Positions 44,141 to 51,214 of a DNA stretch of 64,000 nucleotides are shown one piece after another. The translations under genes were made by a program, and so were the position numbers. This DNA comes from a bacterium OM1 bin76 (GTDB taxonomy: Bacteria > Actinomycetota > Acidimicrobiia > Spongiisociales > ZC4RG35), in the NCBI GenBank assembly GCA_002238785.1, contig MPNA01000012.1, forward strand, positions 1-64,000. The letters run 5' to 3'. Numbering within the stretch: the stretch's first letter is position 1; every line of letters begins with the position of its first letter. The notes under the pieces are model-generated. The model saw only the letters and a program-made list of their open reading frames with translations. It ran no database searches and was not told the DNA's origin.

Positions 44141-44848
44141 CTAGCGTCCGCACCTCCTGAGCAGCAGGCGCGTGTCGGTGGTGATGGTTTGCCAGTTGAG
44201 CTTCGATTCTCCGGCCAACCGGTCCCGGATCACGGTGTGCACCCCGGTGACTCGCAGGCGCCTGTGCATCAATAGTGCGATCAGCACTTTGAAGCCGTTG
44301 GGCGCCAGTCCCCGCAGGGCGTCGGCCAGTATCAGCCGACGGGTCCCGAAGAAGCCGGACTGAGGAAAACGCAGCCCCCTGGTCCTGCGAGGCATGCGCA
44401 GCCGGGTGAGGGCGATTGCGGTCCAGGTCAGGGCCATTCGATACCACTCCTTGCCCTGCTGCGCCAGTTCCCCCACGCACACGTCGTAACCGCCGGCCAG
44501 GGAGGACACCATCTCCGCCACCACGGCGGGATCATGCTGCCCGTCAGCGTCCATCACCACCACCAGGTCGTGTCGGGCGGTCAGGGCGGCGTTGCGCACC
44601 GCTTCGGTGAGGCCCCCGCCGTCGCAGACTCTTACTCGGGGGTCTGCTATTCCCAGGGCCACCAGGCCGGTGGGACTGGTCTCGCCTCTGACCAGCCCTC
44701 CTCCCGTCCGGTCGGCGGCCGCCACCACCACCTCGGCGTTCTCCGGAAGGTGGGTCAGCAGTTCGGTGAGGGTGAGTTCGATCACCGCGGTCTCGTTGTA
44801 GGCGGGCATCAAGACGGAGAACGGAACCCCGGCAGCCGATGTCACCAT
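44141..44848 (-). CDS. Family 2 glycosyltransferase
   Basis: The protein is 235 aa from ATG 44848 (TTG 44881 would add 11). GT-A fold: PFSVLMPAYNETAVIELTL (seen as SVLMPAYNETAVIE), the DxD-like VVVMDADGQHDP, and the C-terminal RLAGESKLNWQ. It transfers a sugar from a nucleotide sugar to a lipid or polymer acceptor, which is unknown. It is convergent with dacB, 5 nt apart, and divergent from the HPRT-like gene. Confidence 0.85.
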   Translation of the reverse strand: MVTSAAGVPFSVLMPAYNETAVIELTLTELLTHLPENAEVVVAAADRTGGGLVRGETSPTGLVALGIADPRVRVCDGGGLTEAVRNAALTARHDLVVVMDADGQHDPAVVAEMVSSLAGGYDVCVGELAQQGKEWYRMALTWTAIALTRLRMPRRTRGLRFPQSGFFGTRRLILADALRGLAPNGFKVLIALLMHRRLRVTGVHTVIRDRLAGESKLNWQTITTDTRLLLRRCGR

Positions 44849-44997
44849 CAACCGGCCGCCCGCTTCGCCCGGCGAACGCAAGTCTGCATCTGCATGTAAT
44901 TGAGATGCTAGACCCGGCGGCGGGGATGGGAATCGCGGCGTGGCCGGGGGCTAATCACGCCGGGCATCACATGCAACGTCATAAGATGGGAGTTGGA

Positions 44998-45594
44998 ATG
45001 AGCAAGGCTGGACGACTCTTCGGCCCGGGCGCCGCCTCGGAATTGTTTACCTCCGAGCAGATCGCCGAGCGGGTCGCCGCGTTGGGTAGGACCCTGACCG
45101 CTGACTACCGGGGTCGCACTCCGGTGGTGGTGGGGATCATGTTCGGGTCGGTGGTGTTTCTGGCAGACCTGGTCAGGCACATGGACATGGAGATGGAGAT
45201 CGAGTTCCTCATGATCCATCGCTACGGGGAGAGTTCCAACATCAGCATTGCCATGGACCTGTTCTCCGACATCGGGGGACGGGATGTGATCATCGTCATG
45301 GGCCTGGTCGACACCGGTTTCGTCTTGACGGCGATTCGCAAACTCCTGGCCGGCCGGTCTCCGGCATCGTTGGCGACGGTGGCGCTGCTGGACCGGCGGA
45401 TCCGTCGATTGGTGGACGTCCCCCTCGAATACCGCGGCTTCGAGGTGGGTGACGACTTCCTGATCGGCTACGGTCTGGATTGGGAAGGCCGGTACCGGGG
45501 CGTCCCGTCCATCTGGACCGTGCATGACCCCGCGGCCGCGGCCCTTCAAACCGATCCCCACATTCTGGACCGCTCGGTGTTCAGCCAGCAGTAG
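44998..45594 (+). CDS. hpt: Hypoxanthine phosphoribosyltransferase-like protein
   Basis: The protein is 198 aa from ATG 44998 behind GGAG. Purine phosphoribosyltransferase fold: LFTSEQIAERVAALG, VVVGIMFGSVVFLADLVRH, and the DLFSDIGGRDVIIV strand. The PRPP-binding loop reads VIIVMGLVDTG where the family has VLIVEDIVDTG; the acidic ED pair is replaced by Met-Gly while the DTG remains. That loop normally binds ribose/Mg2+, so activity or specificity may differ. It ends 11 nt before the DUF151 gene. Confidence 0.8.
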   Translation: MSKAGRLFGPGAASELFTSEQIAERVAALGRTLTADYRGRTPVVVGIMFGSVVFLADLVRHMDMEMEIEFLMIHRYGESSNISIAMDLFSDIGGRDVIIVMGLVDTGFVLTAIRKLLAGRSPASLATVALLDRRIRRLVDVPLEYRGFEVGDDFLIGYGLDWEGRYRGVPSIWTVHDPAAAALQTDPHILDRSVFSQQ

Positions 45595-45605
45595 TATCGC
45601 AGACC

Positions 45606-46109
45606 ATGGCGGACCGTATCCCTATGTCCATCGATGGCGTTCAGGTGGGTTACTCTTCTGCCGCCCCGGTGGTGCTGCTCCGGGAGGCGGAAGGGGACCG
45701 GTACCTTCCCATCTGGATAGGAGCGGTGGAGGCAACCGCCATCGTGGCGGCGCTGGAGGACATGGTCCCGCCCCGCCCTCTGACCCATGACCTGTTGAGA
45801 CTTGCGGTGGAGTCCCTGGGAGCGGAGGTGGATCGGGCCGTGGTAACCGAGGTACGCGACAACGTGTTCTACGCGGAACTGGTGCTCATCACCAACGGGG
45901 GAGAGGTGACGGTCTCGTGTCGTCCTTCCGATGCCATCGCCCTGGCGGTGCGGACCGAGGCTCGGCTGTTCGCCGACCCCGAGGTGCTCGACGAGGCGGG
46001 GGTGATGATCAAGTCGGTCGAGGAACCGGAGCAGCAGATCGAGGAATTCCGTCGCTTCCTGGAAGAGGTGAGTCCCGAGGACTTCTCCGCCGGCGAAGGC
46101 CCCGGATAG
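45606..46109 (+). CDS. Bifunctional nuclease family protein (DUF151)
   Basis: The protein is 167 aa. Typical order: RIPMSIDGVQVGYSS, VVLLREAEGDRYLPIWIGAVEATAIVAALE (YLPIWIGAVEATAI seen), RPLTHDLL and a VSCRPSDAIALAVRT segment, then an acidic UVR-like tail. This family has RNase/DNase activity in plant and bacterial examples. TAGTAT ends 8 nt before ATG 45606, and overlaps the stop of the HPRT-like gene. It belongs to the conserved cluster with the MerR genes. Confidence 0.9.
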   Translation: MADRIPMSIDGVQVGYSSAAPVVLLREAEGDRYLPIWIGAVEATAIVAALEDMVPPRPLTHDLLRLAVESLGAEVDRAVVTEVRDNVFYAELVLITNGGEVTVSCRPSDAIALAVRTEARLFADPEVLDEAGVMIKSVEEPEQQIEEFRRFLEEVSPEDFSAGEGPG

Positions 46110-46212
46110 CCCTCCTGCGGGGAGCCTTCTCGCCTCAAAAGCCGGCAGCGCCGCAGATGGTTGCATTTTTCGCGCCTGCCGCGGTAATGTGTTTCTTCGG
46201 GGCGGAGTTACC

Positions 46213-46225
46213 GTTATGTAATAAC
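46213..46225 (+). promoter_or_regulatory. Palindrome in front of the MerR gene, possible operator
   Basis: GTTAT-GTA-ATAAC is a perfect inverted repeat 14 nt before the GTG start. GTTAC (46207-46211) and GTAAC (46232-46236) flank it with slightly different centre and take in the AAAGGAG site. Binding here would block translation start or transcription, fitting autoregulation by the MerR protein. Confidence 0.4.
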
Positions 46226-46239
46226 AAAGGAGTAACCCG

Positions 46240-46725
46240 GTGAACAAGAGAGAAAAGGGCTACCGGGCCCCCCAGGTATGCGCCATCGTCGGCATCACTT
46301 ACCGCCAGTTGGACTATTGGGCTCGAACCGATTTCATGGTGCCCTCCCTGCAGCGGGCCCGGGGGTCGGGGTCCCAGCGACTCTATTCCTTCGCTGATCT
46401 GGTCCAACTCAAGGTCGTCAAGAGGCTGATCGACGCCGGCATGGATGTCAAGAGGATCAGGAAGGCGTTCGCCGAGTTGTCGCGCCAGGGCAGTTCTTGG
46501 AACTGGGACGACGGGGGGGTGACCCTGATCTCCGATGGCGCTTCCATCTACGCGCTCAAGAGCCCCCAGGAGATCATCGACATCTTCAAGAAGGGGCAGG
46601 CCGTCATGGGAGTGACCCTGGGTCCGGTGGTGGAAGAGATCTCCGGAGAGGTCCGGGAATTGGCCAAGACCGCCCCCATCGAGGAGGGCTATCGGTCTCC
46701 CGGCGGCCAGACAGAGGTAATCTGA
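46240..46725 (+). CDS. MerR-family transcriptional regulator
   Basis: The protein is 161 aa from GTG 46240, 8 nt behind AAAGGAG. The MerR helix-turn-helix is YRAPQVCAIVGITYRQLDYWARTDFMVPS (GITYRQLDYWARTDFMVPS seen), then GSQRLYSFADLVQLKVVKRLIDAGM. The effector part holds a strand-rich segment (GGVTLISDGASIYAL). In actinobacteria this gene follows the DUF151 gene in the FtsR cluster. Effector unknown. Confidence 0.9.
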   Translation: MNKREKGYRAPQVCAIVGITYRQLDYWARTDFMVPSLQRARGSGSQRLYSFADLVQLKVVKRLIDAGMDVKRIRKAFAELSRQGSSWNWDDGGVTLISDGASIYALKSPQEIIDIFKKGQAVMGVTLGPVVEEISGEVRELAKTAPIEEGYRSPGGQTEVI

Positions 46726-46793
46726 GCCTCATAGCCATCTGAGCCATTCCGCAGTGGTGGCTCGGCCTGCCGTACCCGACATAAGCGCTGAGA

Positions 46794-47852
46794 GTGGAGA
46801 GCATGCCCAGATCACCCTTGCACCGATACCACCAGGAACTAGGCGCCCGCTTCGTCGATTTCGAGGGCTGGGAAATGCCGGTGCTCTACACGTCGGTGTT
46901 GAAGGAGCATCGTGCGGTCCGCGAGTCCACGGGATGGTTCGACGTCTCTCATCTGGGCCGTTTCGCCTGGAGTGGGCAGGGTTCCGTGGCCGCCCTGTCA
47001 CGTTTGCTGTGCAACGACCATGAGCGGATCGGGGCGGGAGGCGCCCAGTACACCCTGATTCTGAATGACGACGGCGGGGTGGTGGACGATCTGATCATCT
47101 GGAAACCGACCCCTGAGGGAGTCGTGGTCATGCCCAATGGGGTGAACCATCTGCGGGTGATGGAGGAGTTCCGTGCAGTCGCCCCAGACGCCGACATGGT
47201 TGACCTGCGTCCCCCCACCGCCAGCCTGGCGGTGCAAGGCCCTGATTCGGTGGAGAGGGTGAGGGCCATCCTGGGCGAGGCGCCGGGGCATTTTCGGGTG
47301 ATAAAGGCCCATCATCGGGGTGGGGAAGTGTGGGTGGCCGGTACCGGGTACACGGGGGAACGGGGCGTGGAACTGATCACCGACCCGAATACCGCGGAGG
47401 CCATAGCTCGTGAACTCACGGTCGGCGGCGCCACGCCCTGCGGGTTGGGTTCGCGGGACCTGCTGAGGCTGGAGGCAGGATATCCGCTGTGGGGTCACGA
47501 TCTGAATGAAGACATCACTCCCCTGGAGGCGGGAATGCAGTGGGCGGTGAGATTCAATCATGACTTTGTGGGCCGAGATGCCCTGGAGCAGTCCCGGGAG
47601 CGGGGCCTGGCCCGCACTCGCGTCTCCTTCAAGATGGCGGATCGACGGATTCCCAGGGAGGGCTGTGCCCTTCGGGCGGGGAATTCGGTGGGAGCGGTCA
47701 CCAGCGGGAACTTCAGCCCCATGCTCGGTGTGGGGATCGGGATGGGGTACCTGTCCGCCCCCCGGGACCCGTCCCACACCGTGGAGGTGGAGATCCGCGG
47801 TCGGTGGATCGCCACGGAACCGGTGAGGGGGGCGTTCTACCAGTCGGCCTGA
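46794..47852 (+). CDS. gcvT: Glycine cleavage system T protein (aminomethyltransferase)
   Basis: The protein is 352 aa from GTG 46794; ATG 46803 gives MPRSPLHRYHQELG, equally good by family comparison, with GGAG close in front. Tetrahydrofolate-binding features: FVDFEGWEMPVLYTS, WFDVSHLGRFAWSG, and RLEAGYPLWGHDLNEDITPLEAGM (LRLEAGYPLWGHDLNEDI seen). The C-terminal barrel ends IGMGYLSAP. It transfers the methylene group to THF. gcvH is 5 kb upstream; gcvP not seen. Confidence 0.92.
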   Translation: MESMPRSPLHRYHQELGARFVDFEGWEMPVLYTSVLKEHRAVRESTGWFDVSHLGRFAWSGQGSVAALSRLLCNDHERIGAGGAQYTLILNDDGGVVDDLIIWKPTPEGVVVMPNGVNHLRVMEEFRAVAPDADMVDLRPPTASLAVQGPDSVERVRAILGEAPGHFRVIKAHHRGGEVWVAGTGYTGERGVELITDPNTAEAIARELTVGGATPCGLGSRDLLRLEAGYPLWGHDLNEDITPLEAGMQWAVRFNHDFVGRDALEQSRERGLARTRVSFKMADRRIPREGCALRAGNSVGAVTSGNFSPMLGVGIGMGYLSAPRDPSHTVEVEIRGRWIATEPVRGAFYQSA

Positions 47853-47865
47853 GCAGCACGGCCGG

Positions 47866-48528
47866 ATGTCTCGCCCAACCCAGGTGTGGGTCTCCTCCGG
47901 GCTCCCCTCCGCTGCGTTGGAGAACTTTCTGGCGACTGTGGCGCCCCGATCCTGGCGGCAGTTGCCGCTGGTGGCAGGCGTGACCGTGTGGGACGAACCT
48001 GCGCCGGAGAAGTTGACCGTTGCCATAGCCTGTCCCAACCGGCTGGGAGCGTTTGAATCGCTGCCACCGCAGGGGGACTGGGATGAAGTGTGGTGGTGGG
48101 CGGACCCCCTGGACGCCGGTCGCTCGGCGTACGGTTCCGCACCGCGGGTTCGCAAGGTCGAGGCGCCGGCCCTTCTTCCACCTGATCGGTCGCTCCCGGA
48201 GGCTTCGGAGCGATCAGGACGAGCCGCCGATTACCTGGCTCGCCGCATTCGCCAACTCCGGGGCGTGCGGATTCCCTCGGTTCCCTTCGGCCGGCGGTTT
48301 CCGGTATTGCTCCCGGTGTCCCCTGCTCCGATCCTGGAGGGGAAAGCGGAGGAGATTATGATTCCCGAACCGGTGGACGGATGGCCGGGGCTGTTAGTCT
48401 GCGAGGTGTCATGGTGGCAGACCGCCACCCGCTTGGACCAGGTGGTGGAAGCCGTGGCCAGAGCATCCCGGGGAGAGACGCCGCTATCTCTGGCCCCCGC
48501 CGTTCGGGTCTGGTCTTCCTTCCGGTGA
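47866..48528 (+). CDS. Unknown 220-aa protein, resembles the small domain of fold-type I PLP enzymes
   Basis: The protein starts 13 nt after gcvT and is probably co-transcribed. I do not recognise a family. The C-terminal half (LARRIRQLRGVRIPSVPFGRRFPVLLPVSP, quoted as RRFPVLLPVSP, then VCEVSWWQTATRLDQVVEAV) resembles the C-terminal small domain of class-V/DegT-like PLP enzymes. No PLP-binding lysine or large domain is present. It may be a degraded enzyme, a partner subunit, or a false likeness. It ends 6 nt before the convergent add gene. Confidence 0.6.
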   Translation: MSRPTQVWVSSGLPSAALENFLATVAPRSWRQLPLVAGVTVWDEPAPEKLTVAIACPNRLGAFESLPPQGDWDEVWWWADPLDAGRSAYGSAPRVRKVEAPALLPPDRSLPEASERSGRAADYLARRIRQLRGVRIPSVPFGRRFPVLLPVSPAPILEGKAEEIMIPEPVDGWPGLLVCEVSWWQTATRLDQVVEAVARASRGETPLSLAPAVRVWSSFR

Positions 48529-48534
48529 TCTGCC

Positions 48535-49590
48535 TCAGCGCCAGCTTTGCACGGTGGCGCCGTTCTCCCGGTACGCCGGGGCGATCCGCCGTTCCCAAAT
48601 CTCGTCTTTGGAGTGCTCCCCGCAGAAGGCTGCGTCCAGGGCCCGCCGGGTGACGGTGGCAAGGTCGTCGATGCTGAAACTGTGCTGGCGGACGGCCAGT
48701 TCGTACTCGTGGGTGGGGGTGGTGCTGCTCATCAGCCGGTTGTCGGTGTTGAGAGTCACTGCGAACCCCGCTCTGTGCAGTAATCCAACCGGGTGGTGTC
48801 CTGGCGCCCAGCCCTTGGTGTCCAGATTGGACTGGATGCACATCTCCATCGGAATCTGCCGGTCCAGCACCTCGGTGGCCAGCGGTCCTGTTTCAAGGAT
48901 CCGATCGGGGGCGACGTCGCAGTCTTCGATCACCTCCACACCGTGGCCGATCCTCTCCGCCCCGCATGCCAGAGCATCCTGGATGCTGGCGGGCCCGGCG
49001 GCCTCTCCCGCATGGAGGGTCACCCGGATCCCCCCGTTGAGGGCCTCCTCGATGGCCGGCAGGTGTTCCACGGCCGGGTACCCGGCCTCCGGACCGGCCA
49101 GGTCGAATCCCACCACCCCGGCAGAGGCGGCGTCAATCGCCAATCGGGCCGTCTCCACCGAAGTCGGGGTGTGTCGGAGGGCGCACAGGATCAGCGACCA
49201 GCCCATGCCCGTGAGGCGGGACCCTTCGGTGAGGCCGTCGGCCACCGCTTCCACCACCTGTTGGAGACTCAGGCCTCCTGTGGTGTGAAGATGGGGAGCA
49301 AACCGGATCTCGGCATAGACCACCCCGTGGGTGGAGAGGTCTTCCACCGCCTCGGCGGCCACCCTGCGAAGCGACCGGCGGGTCTGCATCACGGCCACCG
49401 TGTGGGAGAACGCCGTCAGGTACCGTTCCAGGCTGTGACTCCCGGACTGATTGAACCATTCAGCCAAGCGATCCGGGTCGCTCACCGGCAACCGGTGACC
49501 GGCCTGCTCTGCCAACTGGTGGACCGTGTGGGGGCGCAAGCTCCCATCCAGGTGCTCATGAAGGATGACTTTGGGAAGGTGACGCAGCAT
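48535..49590 (-). CDS. add: Adenosine deaminase
   Basis: The protein is 351 aa from ATG 49590. Metal and catalytic motifs: LHEHLDGSLR, RVTLHAGEAAG, ERIGHGVEV and LNTDNRLMSSTTP, which replaces the more common DP. These fit adenosine/adenine deaminases of the amidohydrolase superfamily. Cytoplasmic, Zn-dependent purine salvage. Divergent from the YqgE gene with a 41-nt gap. Confidence 0.92.
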   Translation of the reverse strand: MLRHLPKVILHEHLDGSLRPHTVHQLAEQAGHRLPVSDPDRLAEWFNQSGSHSLERYLTAFSHTVAVMQTRRSLRRVAAEAVEDLSTHGVVYAEIRFAPHLHTTGGLSLQQVVEAVADGLTEGSRLTGMGWSLILCALRHTPTSVETARLAIDAASAGVVGFDLAGPEAGYPAVEHLPAIEEALNGGIRVTLHAGEAAGPASIQDALACGAERIGHGVEVIEDCDVAPDRILETGPLATEVLDRQIPMEMCIQSNLDTKGWAPGHHPVGLLHRAGFAVTLNTDNRLMSSTTPTHEYELAVRQHSFSIDDLATVTRRALDAAFCGEHSKDEIWERRIAPAYRENGATVQSWR

Positions 49591-49631
49591 CCGGCTTTGG
49601 TGGTTGGGCCTTACACGCCAACATTAGGGCG

Positions 49632-50168
49632 ATGAGTTATCTGGCAGGTCAACTCCTGGTGGCCTCACCCCGGTTGGTGGACCCCAACTTTGCCCGCACT
49701 GTGGTGGTGCTCCTGAACCATGACGAGCAGGGAGCGATGGGCTTGGTGGCCAACCGGCCCACCGAGTCGCCGGTGGCCGATCATCTCCCGGAGTGGGGGG
49801 ACAGACTGGTCGCACCTGCGGTGGTCTTCTACGGCGGTCCGGTGGAACCGTCCATCGCCATCGGTCTGCGGCAGAGTTACGACACCTCCGATGGCGGCAC
49901 TCCCGTTCCCGGGGTGGGCATGGTCAACTTGGCCGAAGAGGAGGCCGAGGCGACCCAGGGTGGGGTCAGGGTGTACGCCGGCTATGCCGGATGGGGCCCC
50001 GGCCAGTTGGAGGACGAGATAGAAGAGGAGTCCTGGATCATCGTGCCGGGCTTCGCCACTGATGTATTCTCACCATCTCCCGACCGCCTGTGGGCCGAGG
50101 TCCTGGGTCGTCAGGGCGGAAAGATCGCCCTGTTGGCGTCGATGCCCGTTGACCCGCAACTCAACTGA
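49632..50168 (+). CDS. YqgE/AlgH family protein (DUF179)
   Basis: The protein is 178 aa. YLAGQLLVASPRLVDPNFARTVVVLLNHDEQGAMGLVANRP (RLVDPNFARTVVVLLNHDEQ seen), FYGGPVEPS, and a final WAEVLGRQGGKIALLAS match the family. Function is not established; members are linked to alginate or stress regulation in some bacteria. Followed by a 251-nt gene-free stretch (50169-50419), where nothing but a possible -10 for rnhB is seen. Confidence 0.9.
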   Translation: MSYLAGQLLVASPRLVDPNFARTVVVLLNHDEQGAMGLVANRPTESPVADHLPEWGDRLVAPAVVFYGGPVEPSIAIGLRQSYDTSDGGTPVPGVGMVNLAEEEAEATQGGVRVYAGYAGWGPGQLEDEIEEESWIIVPGFATDVFSPSPDRLWAEVLGRQGGKIALLASMPVDPQLN

Positions 50169-50419
50169 GCCCCAAGCGCTTGCCTTCAGGATCCCAACGT
50201 CCGTCAAACACCGGCCGCGCCTGCGGTTGAGGACCTGTTCAATCCTGGGTTCCCAACCCGACCCGTCACCCTCTGGCGGTCCTGGACGGCCAACCCCACG
50301 AAGGGGCGTAGTGTCAGAGCCCCCGTTTTTTCACACCCTTCGCCCGTGCTCTCGATTGGAGGGCTGTGGGGTGGCGGCAAGGACGCCGTTGACGTGATCG
50401 AAGACCTATTCTGGTTTAG

Positions 50420-51136
50420 GTGGTGACCACCGTACCCCGGTTGCGGAAATCTCTGGTAGCCCGTCCCCCCGGGTTGAAGAACGAGCGGGAGATGTGGGAG
50501 GGCGGCCTTGAGATGGTGGTAGGCATGGACGAGGTTGGAAGGGGGGCCTGGGCCGGTCCGCTCACGGTGGGAGCGGCGGTGGTGCCGCAGGACCGTCGGG
50601 TGTACAAGATCCGGGACTCCAAACTCCTGCTCCCCGCGGAGCGGGAGGCGCTGTTCGACCGGATCGCCGGGTGGTGCGTTGCCTGGGCGGTGGGACATGC
50701 CAGCGCCCAGGAATGTGACCTGTTGGGGATGTCCGAGGCCCAGCGCTTGGCGGCCCGTCGCGCATTGGCCGGGCTGGGAGCGCCCGCCGATGCGGTGCTG
50801 GTGGACGGCAGATGGGACTTTGTGGGACACCCCCGCACCCGCCGCCTGGTGGGAGGAGATCGGATATCGGTGTCGATCGCGGCCGCCTCCATACTTGCCA
50901 AGGTCACCCGGGATCGCATCATGATCGGAGAGGCGCCCCGGTACCCCGCCTACAACTTCGATGACAACAAGGGGTACCCATGCCCGGTGCACCGGGCCGC
51001 TCTCCATGCTGTTGGACCCAGTGTCATCCATCGGCGGTCCTGGGTGTTCATGGATGGCCTGGTGTGGAACGGTGTTCCCCGGTACCGGCGTCCCGACCCG
51101 CAGGGTTCCCTGCCGTTTCAGGACCCCTCCGGCTGA
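50420..51136 (+). CDS. rnhB: Ribonuclease HII
   Basis: The protein is 238 aa from GTG 50420. TATTCT (50407-50412) ends 7 nt before, pointing to a leaderless start. The acidic active site is in VVGMDEVGRGAWAGPLTVGAAV (GMDEVGRGAWAGPL seen), DSKLLLPAERE, and the Asp in AVLVDGRWD; ISVSIAAASILAKVTRD completes the family. It removes RNA from RNA-DNA hybrids. It is followed by a strong terminator and not by lepB or trmD as in some genomes. Confidence 0.95.
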   Translation: MVTTVPRLRKSLVARPPGLKNEREMWEGGLEMVVGMDEVGRGAWAGPLTVGAAVVPQDRRVYKIRDSKLLLPAEREALFDRIAGWCVAWAVGHASAQECDLLGMSEAQRLAARRALAGLGAPADAVLVDGRWDFVGHPRTRRLVGGDRISVSIAAASILAKVTRDRIMIGEAPRYPAYNFDDNKGYPCPVHRAALHAVGPSVIHRRSWVFMDGLVWNGVPRYRRPDPQGSLPFQDPSG

Positions 51137-51143
51137 GATTGCC

Positions 51144-51163
51144 GGCCTTCGGAAGGCCCTTTT
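51144..51163 (+). terminator. Intrinsic terminator after rnhB
   Basis: GGCCTT (51144-51149) pairs with AAGGCC (51153-51158) across CGG, followed by C-TTTT. It separates rnhB from the ftsK promoter. Confidence 0.75.
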
Positions 51164-51173
51164 CCCCAAATCA

Positions 51174-51203
51174 TTGGAAGGACGGGGGTCCTGATCCTAT
51201 GAT
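51174..51203 (+). promoter_or_regulatory. Promoter of ftsK
   Basis: TTGGAA (51174-51179) and TATGAT (51198-51203) are separated by 18 nt. The second hexamer ends 11 nt before GTG 51215, leaving a leader of only a few bases. Confidence 0.6.
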
Positions 51204-51214
51204 GCCCTTAACAA

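Noticed and set aside
50169-50419. Gene-free stretch before rnhB examined for tRNA or small RNA
   Set aside because: No cloverleaf, no T-arm consensus and no clear terminator; only the -10 hexamer for rnhB is supported.
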